Shown piece by piece: positions 4,251 through 7,780 of a stretch of 7,780 nucleotides of DNA. Below the pieces are notes generated by a model that worked only from the letters and a program-made list of their open reading frames with translations, was not told the DNA's origin and searched no databases. The stretch's first letter is position 1, and the number at the start of each line of letters is the position of its first letter. Source of the stretch: CAZDGK01 sp964505035 (GTDB lineage: Bacteria > Patescibacteriota > Saccharimonadia > UBA4664); assembly GCA_964505035.1 (NCBI GenBank), contig CAZDGK010000046.1:1-7780 (forward strand). Reading direction: 5' to 3'. The position numbers and the translations under genes are program-made.

Positions 4251-6013
4251 TGTTTGACTACGTACGCTTCCGCTACCGGCGGATGGTCCGACGCTTCCGG
4301 CGCGACCTCCGGCTGCTAGAGCGGTGGGCGATCAACTATGTCGACCGTCACATCTGGGGCAAGTGGCATCAGTTCGGCGTGGTGCGCCGCTTCCTATTGA
4401 CGTGGTTTGGCGTGCTGGCTATTACCGTCATCGGCGTGGTCCAGCAGACCGGCGGCCTGCAGCGGGCCGAGCAAATCGCCGTGCCAGCGCTCGGCGGCAC
4501 CTATTCCGAGGCCGCCGTCGGCCGGGTCCAGACCCTCAACCCCGTGTTGCCCGAGTCCGAGCTGTCCGGCGACATCAACCGCCTCATCTTTAGCGGCCTT
4601 ACGCGCTACAATGCCAATCGCACGCTGGTAGCCGACCTGGCCGAGCGCTGGGAAGTGTCGCCCGATGGCCGGGTCTACACCTTCTATCTGCGCAAAAACG
4701 TCAAATGGCAGGACGGCGTGCCGTTCACCTCGGCCGATGTCGCCTTCACGCTGACGGCCATCCAGACGCCCGACTCGCGCTCGCCGCTAGCCTCCAGCTG
4801 GCAGGGCGTCACCGTCGAGACTCGCGGCGACTACACCGTAGTGTTTACGCTGCCTCAGCCGTTGGCTTCGTTCCTGGACTCGACCACCATTGGTATCGTG
4901 CCGCGCCATCTGCTCGAGAGCATCGACCCGTCGCAGCTGCGTGAGGCGTCATTTAATCAGCAACCCATCGGCACCGGTCCGTTCCAGCTCAAGACCTTCG
5001 CGCCATCCGCTCACGAGATCGCTCTCACGGCTAATCCGCACTATTACGGCGGCCGGCCCAATATCGCCGACTTCATCTTCCGCTTCTACGACACGCCCGA
5101 GGCTGCCATGACCGCCTATGCCCAGCATCAGGTTACCTCGCCCGGCCGTGTCCTCCCAACCGAAGCCAGCCGCCGCGGCCAGCTCGTTGGCCTCAGTGAC
5201 TACGACCTCACTCTCCCAGAGGAAACCGTTCTATTCTTCCAGACCACCGATGATGTGCTCAAGGACAAGGATCTGCGTGGCGTCCTGTCGCGGTCGCTCC
5301 AGCGCGGCGCCATTGCTAGCCAAGCTACCGCCGGCCAGGGCGTAGTCGTGTCCCAGCCGCTTTTGCCGGGCCAGCTGGGCTACACCCCCAAATATGGCCT
5401 CACCAGCCTCAGTCCCGAAGCCGCGGCCGCCGCGCTCGACGGCCTGGGGTGGACGCAGAGCCGGGCCGGCGCCGTGCGCCAAAAGGCCGGCCAGCCGCTC
5501 AAGCTCCAGCTCGTCACGCTCAGCGGCGGTGAGCTCGAGCTAGCCGCCAAGGAAATTCGGCGCCAGTGGGCCAAGCTCGGCATCCAGGTCGAGCTCAAGA
5601 CCGTCGACGCCACTGACCTGCAGCAGACCTACATGCGGCCGCGCAACTTCCAGCTGCTCCTTTTCGGCATCAACCTGGGCGCCGATCCAGATGTGTATCC
5701 ATTCTGGCATTCCAGCCAGGCCAAAGATCCCGGCGTCAATCTGTCGAGCTACGCCAGCGCCGACGCTGACAAGGCTCTCGAAGCCGCCCGGGTCAAAACC
5801 GACCCAGTCGTCCGCGCCGGCAAATACGACAGCTTCCTCAAGGCCTGGAACGCCGACGCTCCGGCCGCTATCCTCTATGAAACCGCTTACCAGTACGCCG
5901 TCAGCGAGGACGTAGCTGGTATTACCGCCAGCCGTCTCGTCACTCCAGCCGACCGCTTCTACAATGTCGAGCATTGGACCGTCCGCCGAACCTGGGCCGA
6001 CCTCCTGCCTTAA
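4250..6013 (+). CDS. Membrane-anchored peptide ABC transporter substrate-binding protein (SBP family 5), 587 aa
   Basis: This is an OppA/DppA-type binding protein (SBP_bac_5 fold). The conserved block ADLAERWEVSPDGRVYTF at 128-145, KNVKWQDGVPFTSADVAFTL (149-168), the GTGPFQL motif (241-247), and NPHYYGGRP (262-270) are all in the usual order, and the C-terminal lobe runs to the end. It should capture oligopeptides or similar ligands on the outer face of the membrane. The N-terminus is unusual: 46 residues packed with Arg and aromatics precede one hydrophobic span (about 47-65), with no lipobox Cys and no clear cleavage site, so an uncleaved N-in anchor is likely. The ATG overlaps the secG stop by one base. 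The preceding AAGAAG is a weak SD, so translation probably relies on coupling. No permease or ATPase gene is in the window; those partners would have to be elsewhere. Confidence 0.92.
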   Translation: MFDYVRFRYRRMVRRFRRDLRLLERWAINYVDRHIWGKWHQFGVVRRFLLTWFGVLAITVIGVVQQTGGLQRAEQIAVPALGGTYSEAAVGRVQTLNPVLPESELSGDINRLIFSGLTRYNANRTLVADLAERWEVSPDGRVYTFYLRKNVKWQDGVPFTSADVAFTLTAIQTPDSRSPLASSWQGVTVETRGDYTVVFTLPQPLASFLDSTTIGIVPRHLLESIDPSQLREASFNQQPIGTGPFQLKTFAPSAHEIALTANPHYYGGRPNIADFIFRFYDTPEAAMTAYAQHQVTSPGRVLPTEASRRGQLVGLSDYDLTLPEETVLFFQTTDDVLKDKDLRGVLSRSLQRGAIASQATAGQGVVVSQPLLPGQLGYTPKYGLTSLSPEAAAAALDGLGWTQSRAGAVRQKAGQPLKLQLVTLSGGELELAAKEIRRQWAKLGIQVELKTVDATDLQQTYMRPRNFQLLLFGINLGADPDVYPFWHSSQAKDPGVNLSSYASADADKALEAARVKTDPVVRAGKYDSFLKAWNADAPAAILYETAYQYAVSEDVAGITASRLVTPADRFYNVEHWTVRRTWADLLP

Positions 6014-6018
6014 CACAT

Positions 6019-6047
6019 TTGCATAATTAGTAAATTTATGCTATAAA
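6019..6047 (+). promoter_or_regulatory. Promoter of cassette A
   Basis: TTGCAT (6019-6024), a 17-nt spacer and TATAAA (6042-6047) with TATGC before it (extended -10). The inverted repeat GCATAA...TTATGC (6021-6026 and 6036-6041) fills the spacer edges and could be an operator. No terminator is visible between the peptide-binding protein stop (6013) and this promoter, so some readthrough from the upstream operon is possible. Confidence 0.78.
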
Positions 6048-6056
6048 TGTACTCAC

Positions 6057-6082
6057 GCACTGCGGCAACCCGTGCCCAGTGC
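6057..6082 (+). promoter_or_regulatory. 5'-terminal mRNA hairpin of cassette A
   Basis: GCACTG (6057-6062) pairs with CAGTGC (6077-6082) and, after one bulged C, GGCA pairs with TGCC: 10 bp with a 5-nt loop. It begins 2-4 nt after the predicted transcription start (about 6053-6055). The SD AAGGAG follows at 6091-6096. Such terminal stems are known to protect mRNAs such as ompA from decay; that role is inferred here. Confidence 0.6.
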
Positions 6083-6101
6083 CCGATCTGAAGGAGTCAC
6101 C

Positions 6102-6506
6102 ATGGATCTCGCTCTCGAGGTTGGAACCGACGCTCCCGCTGACGTTCCCGCCGCTGACGAACCCATCGACGCCCTCGTCGTTCTGAACAACCTCTTCCGC
6201 GTCGACAGCTTCAAGCCGCTGCTCGTGGAGGCTCTCATCGACGACCTCCGCGGCTCGGCCGACGTCGCCGCGCGCCTCATCGACGACTACTACGTCGCGC
6301 TGGGGGTCGGCAACTACGGCCCCGCCGAGGGTCTCACTCGTGAGGCCTGCGTTCGGGAGTACCCGGCCCTGGCGCGGATCGTCGACCTGCTCGTCGGCTA
6401 CGCCGACGTCAACGACGACCTCGAGGCCATCCTCAAGGTGTTCACCGAGGAGTGCCTGGCGGAGTTCCGGGCGGCCCTCGTCCGTCCGGCCGTCCAGAAC
6501 GACTGA
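6102..6506 (+). CDS. Small acidic helical protein, cassette A, 134 aa, unknown function
   Basis: The ATG at 6102 follows an SD (AAGGAG) with a 5-nt gap. The product is strongly acidic. Residues 1-22 are a low-complexity, probably disordered Ala/Asp/Glu/Pro leader (APADVPAADEPID). The rest is a mainly helical soluble domain with an LVVLNNLF helix (25-32), a DDYYVAL segment (61-67), a PALARIVDLL helix (88-97) and a final amphipathic helix (106-126). It has two cysteines (83, 118), no signal peptide and no membrane span. It is related to the third cassette protein without gaps at the start: 12 of 20 residues are identical over positions 12-31, including PID and VVxNNL. It is more distantly related to the middle protein. 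I do not recognise the family. The gene is monocistronic, with its own promoter, leader hairpin and terminator, suggesting strong independent expression. Confidence 0.85.
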   Translation: MDLALEVGTDAPADVPAADEPIDALVVLNNLFRVDSFKPLLVEALIDDLRGSADVAARLIDDYYVALGVGNYGPAEGLTREACVREYPALARIVDLLVGYADVNDDLEAILKVFTEECLAEFRAALVRPAVQND

Positions 6507-6560
6507 TCGCATCACCGGCGCTACCCTGCGGCCACATTGGCCCAAGGGTAGCGCCACTTT
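6504..6560 (+). repeat. Near-identical stop-terminator repeat, copy 1
   Basis: From the TGA stop through the terminator stem to ACTTT, these 57 nt match copy 2 (7610-7667) at every base except one extra G in copy 2 (CCCAAGGG versus CCCAGAGGG). Weaker similarity continues into the promoter that follows (ACAAA, TGCTAC). Confidence 0.9.
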
Positions 6561-6568
6561 CTTTTTAT
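6517..6568 (+). terminator. Rho-independent terminator of cassette A
   Basis: The stem GGCGCTACCC/GGGTAGCGCC (6517-6526 with 6546-6555) has a second inner stem GGCCA-CAT-TGGCC, followed by ACTTTCTTTTTATT. It lies 10 nt after the stop. Confidence 0.92.
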
Positions 6569-6575
6569 TACAAAT

Positions 6576-6586
6576 TATGCTACAGT
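6576..6586 (+). promoter_or_regulatory. Extended -10 promoter of cassette B
   Basis: TATGC directly before TACAGT (6581-6586) is an extended -10 like that of cassette A. No good -35 is visible at the right distance; that position falls in the U-tract of the upstream terminator. The predicted start is near 6593. Confidence 0.55.
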
Positions 6587-6595
6587 ATTGCTCGA

Positions 6596-6618
6596 TCACT
6601 TGGCACTGGGCCAGGTGA
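6596..6618 (+). promoter_or_regulatory. 5'-terminal mRNA hairpin of cassette B
   Basis: TCACTTGGC (6596-6604) pairs with GCCAGGTGA (6610-6618), giving 9 bp including one T-G wobble and a 5-nt loop, about 3 nt from the predicted transcript start. The SD GGAG (6630-6633) follows, 9 nt before the ATG. Confidence 0.55.
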
Positions 6619-6642
6619 CCGTATCGATCGGAGTACATCCAC

Positions 6643-7080
6643 ATGGATACTGTCGATTCCTTCGACCTCGGCCTGCGCAGGCCGGCGGACGACCAGCCGG
6701 CGGACAGCGTGTCGGCCCCGACCGAGGACGATCCCGGCCTCGCCATCCTCAACCGTGTGCTCACCCAGCCTGGTACTCAGGAGCTGCTCATCGAGACGCT
6801 CGCCGTCACCAGCCCAAGCACTTCGATACTGGCCGCTGAGATCGTGCAGGGCCTCTACGAGGCGCTGGCGATCGACGGCGACAGCTATCAGCTCGAGCTC
6901 GAGGACTGCCAGCGCGCTCCGCGTGCCCTCAAGCGGCTCCACGAGCTCGCTGGTCGGGCTTACCTCATCCAGGATCGGGCGCTGCGACTTGCGCGGGAGT
7001 TCGAAACGCGAATCCAGGTGGCCGAGACGGCGAAGCTCGCCAAGCTCGCCGCCGGTGAGGACATCGAGGACGAGTCCTAA
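6643..7080 (+). CDS. Small acidic helical protein, cassette B, 145 aa, unknown function
   Basis: The ATG at 6643 is preceded by GGAG with a 9-nt gap. A longer-spaced and weaker SD than in cassettes A and C suggests lower translation. Residues 1-31 are a disordered acidic leader that is longer than in its paralogs and contains APTEDDP, matching APTEEKP of cassette C. The helical domain has LAILNRVL (33-40), LLIETLA (48-54), a GLYEALAI segment (70-77), RAPRALKRLHEL (91-102) and a long charged C-terminal helix (about 108-137) likely to form a coiled coil, ending in EDIEDES. The YxA and AL-x-R/K-x-I/L landmarks line up with both sisters, but overall identity is low. There is no signal peptide or membrane span and one cysteine (89). 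The family is not recognised; shared gene layout and position argue for a tandem duplication. Confidence 0.82.
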   Translation: MDTVDSFDLGLRRPADDQPADSVSAPTEDDPGLAILNRVLTQPGTQELLIETLAVTSPSTSILAAEIVQGLYEALAIDGDSYQLELEDCQRAPRALKRLHELAGRAYLIQDRALRLAREFETRIQVAETAKLAKLAAGEDIEDES

Positions 7081-7096
7081 CTCCATGCTCCACTAC

Positions 7097-7146
7097 GGCG
7101 CTACCCCCGGCCACATCGGCGGGCGGGTAGCGCCTCCTTTATTTTA
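7097..7146 (+). terminator. Rho-independent terminator of cassette B
   Basis: The same outer stem as the other two cassettes, GGCGCTACCC/GGGTAGCGCC (7097-7106 with 7125-7134), with the loop core GGCCACAT retained but other loop bases changed, then TCCTTTATTTTAT. It lies 16 nt past the stop at 7080. Confidence 0.9.
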
Positions 7147-7165
7147 TGGATACGCATGATATAAT
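7138..7165 (+). promoter_or_regulatory. Promoter of cassette C
   Basis: A perfect TATAAT (7160-7165) preceded by CATGA (extended -10). A weak -35, TTTATT (7138-7143), would lie 16 nt upstream, inside the U-tract of the cassette B terminator, so terminator and promoter appear fused. The predicted start is near 7172. Confidence 0.7.
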
Positions 7166-7173
7166 ATGCAAAC

Positions 7174-7194
7174 GCAGCTGGCGCCGCTAGCTGC
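7174..7194 (+). promoter_or_regulatory. 5'-terminal mRNA hairpin of cassette C
   Basis: GCAGCTGGC (7174-7182) pairs with GCTAGCTGC (7186-7194), giving 9 bp with one G-U pair and a 3-nt loop, 1-3 nt from the predicted start. It is followed by CCGATC and the SD AAGGGAG (7204-7210), as in cassette A. Confidence 0.58.
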
Positions 7195-7216
7195 CCGATC
7201 CCCAAGGGAGTCACCT

Positions 7217-7612
7217 ATGGAATTCGCCGTCGACGCCGAGCCCGGCACGCCTGCCGACGCCCCGACCGAGGAGAAGCCCATCGACCCCGTCGTCGTGGTC
7301 AACAACCTGCTCAACACCGACGCGGTCGACGTCGTGATCATTCATCAGCTCACCGAGTACGACATGCCGCTAGCGGATGCCAGAGCGCTCTTCGAACTCT
7401 ACAGCGCCGCCATCGACGCGGAGTCGTTAAGCTACGACGGCTTCACGCACGCGGATTTCGTGCGGGCCGCTCCGGCGCTTGTGAAGCTCATCCGGCTCTT
7501 CCTCGCCGCCGGCCAGCTGAGCGGGTCGCCGGTCCATGACGTCCTGCACGAGTACGCGGACCAGCTCACCAGCGAGTTCGCCCAGGTGATCACGATGCAC
7601 CCCGATTCCTGA
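7217..7612 (+). CDS. Small acidic helical protein, cassette C, 131 aa, unknown function
   Basis: The ATG at 7217 follows the SD AAGGGAG with 6 nt; the frame is open further upstream, but that stretch is the leader hairpin and promoter. Residues 1-22 are an acidic Pro/Ala/Glu leader (TPADAPTEEKPID) lying at exactly the same positions as in the cassette A protein. The helical domain carries VVVVNNLL (25-32), ALFELYSAAID (57-67), PALVKLIRLFL (86-96) and a C-terminal helix (about 106-126). It has no cysteine, signal peptide or membrane span. It is closest to cassette A (12 of 20 identities over residues 12-31) yet clearly diverged elsewhere, in contrast to the nearly identical stop-terminator segment the two genes share. 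Function unknown. An SD close to consensus and an extended -10 with a perfect hexamer suggest high expression. Confidence 0.85.
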   Translation: MEFAVDAEPGTPADAPTEEKPIDPVVVVNNLLNTDAVDVVIIHQLTEYDMPLADARALFELYSAAIDAESLSYDGFTHADFVRAAPALVKLIRLFLAAGQLSGSPVHDVLHEYADQLTSEFAQVITMHPDS

Positions 7613-7667
7613 TCGCATCACCGGCGCTACCCTGCGGCCACATTGGCCCAGAGGGTAGCGCCACTTT
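7610..7667 (+). repeat. Near-identical stop-terminator repeat, copy 2
   Basis: Matches copy 1 (6504-6560) except for one inserted G at 7651 or 7652-adjacent in the loop. The TGA stop and the ten bases after it (TCGCATCACC) are included in the repeat. Confidence 0.9.
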
Positions 7668-7673
7668 TCTTTC
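7623..7673 (+). terminator. Rho-independent terminator of cassette C
   Basis: Stem GGCGCTACCC/GGGTAGCGCC (7623-7632 with 7653-7662), inner stem GGCCA-CAT-TGGCC, then ACTTTTCTTTC. It insulates the tRNA gene that follows. Confidence 0.92.
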
Positions 7674-7684
7674 GCCACAAAACC

Positions 7685-7693
7685 TGCTACTCT
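7685..7693 (+). promoter_or_regulatory. Candidate extended -10 promoter of the tRNA-Leu gene
   Basis: TGC followed by TACTCT (7688-7693) resembles the cassette B promoter (TGCTACAGT) and sits about 20 nt before the tRNA. There is no convincing -35; the position falls in the terminator U-tract. TCTAAT (7691-7696) is an alternative -10. Confidence 0.4.
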
Positions 7694-7712
7694 AATCAAG
7701 TTCGACCCACTC

Positions 7713-7780
7713 GCGCGAGTGGTGAAATGGTATACACGCTAGTTTCAGGTACTAGTGACCGCAAGGTCGTGGAGGTTCAA
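7713..7780 (+). tRNA. tRNA-Leu (anticodon CAG), 3' end cut by the window edge
   Basis: The acceptor 5' strand GCGCGAG (7713-7719) is followed by a D arm (GTG ... CAC), the anticodon stem CTAGT/ACTAG with the 7-nt loop TTCAGGT giving anticodon CAG, a long class II variable arm (GACC-GCAA-GGTC), and the start of the T arm (GGAGG-TTCAA), where the window ends. The long variable arm and anticodon agree on leucine, reading CUG codons. About 20 nt of the T loop, T stem 3' strand and acceptor 3' strand are missing. The 5' end lies in a 16-bp perfect palindrome (7707-7722). Confidence 0.95.

Noticed and set aside
6036..6764. Long minus-strand open frame of 242 codons over cassette A
   Set aside because: It is the complement of cassette A, its terminator and the start of B; such frames are common opposite GC-rich genes, and it has no promoter or SD.
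6452..7159. Plus-strand open frame of 235 codons crossing cassette A, its terminator and cassette B
   Set aside because: It would read through a strong terminator and a promoter, and its product is Ser/Arg-rich out-of-frame sequence.
6102..7612. Toxin-antitoxin or CRISPR-like array reading of the three cassettes
   Set aside because: The genes are not paired or overlapping, lack recognisable toxin or DNA-binding motifs, and the repeated segments are terminators after genes rather than spacer-separated repeats.
7713..7780. tRNA-Leu as an integration site explaining the cassettes
   Set aside because: Elements usually integrate at tRNA 3' ends, the cassettes lie on the 5' side, and no integrase or partial tRNA copy is visible.

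Overview
The window looks like a compact, GC-rich bacterial chromosome segment with short AT-rich promoter islands. It uses standard stop codons and shows no in-frame TGA readthrough. A shortened UvrC, a SecG followed directly by a membrane-anchored oligopeptide-binding protein, and many tiny orphan genes together suggest a Patescibacteria (CPR) genome, perhaps a Saccharibacteria-like one. That assignment is inference from gene style and was not tested.

Layout. (1) Positions 1-1520 on the minus strand hold three unrelated small membrane-protein genes: a 58-aa single-span protein, a 119-aa two-span protein, and a 192-aa two-span protein with a four-cysteine C-terminal domain. Each has its own promoter, Shine-Dalgarno (SD) site and hairpin terminator. 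(2) Positions 1506-6013 on the plus strand hold a housekeeping block: uvrC (493 aa), an ArsR-type regulator interrupted by 100 N, a 44-aa basic protein overlapping it, a four-span holin-superfamily protein, secG, and a 587-aa peptide-binding protein. These genes overlap or nearly touch. (3) Positions 6019-7673 on the plus strand hold three tandem cassettes. Each encodes a small acidic helical protein of 131-145 aa and carries its own extended -10 promoter, a 5'-terminal hairpin, an SD, and a terminator of the same sequence family. (4) A tRNA-Leu(CAG) gene is cut by the right edge.

Two modes of expression are visible. In the housekeeping block, the predicted -10 boxes of uvrC, arsR and the holin-like gene lie only 6-8 nt before an ATG, so those mRNAs are probably leaderless; palindromes overlap the -10 and/or start of each. 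The flanking orphan genes instead have strong SDs and 25-60-nt leaders. Extended -10 elements (TG-n-TATAAT) recur in most promoters.

The best candidate for something undescribed is the three-cassette array. The proteins are clearly related but diverged, while the terminators of the first and third are nearly identical over 57 nt, and all three leaders begin with a stem of about 9-10 bp within a few nt of the predicted transcription start. I do not recognise the protein family and assign no function.
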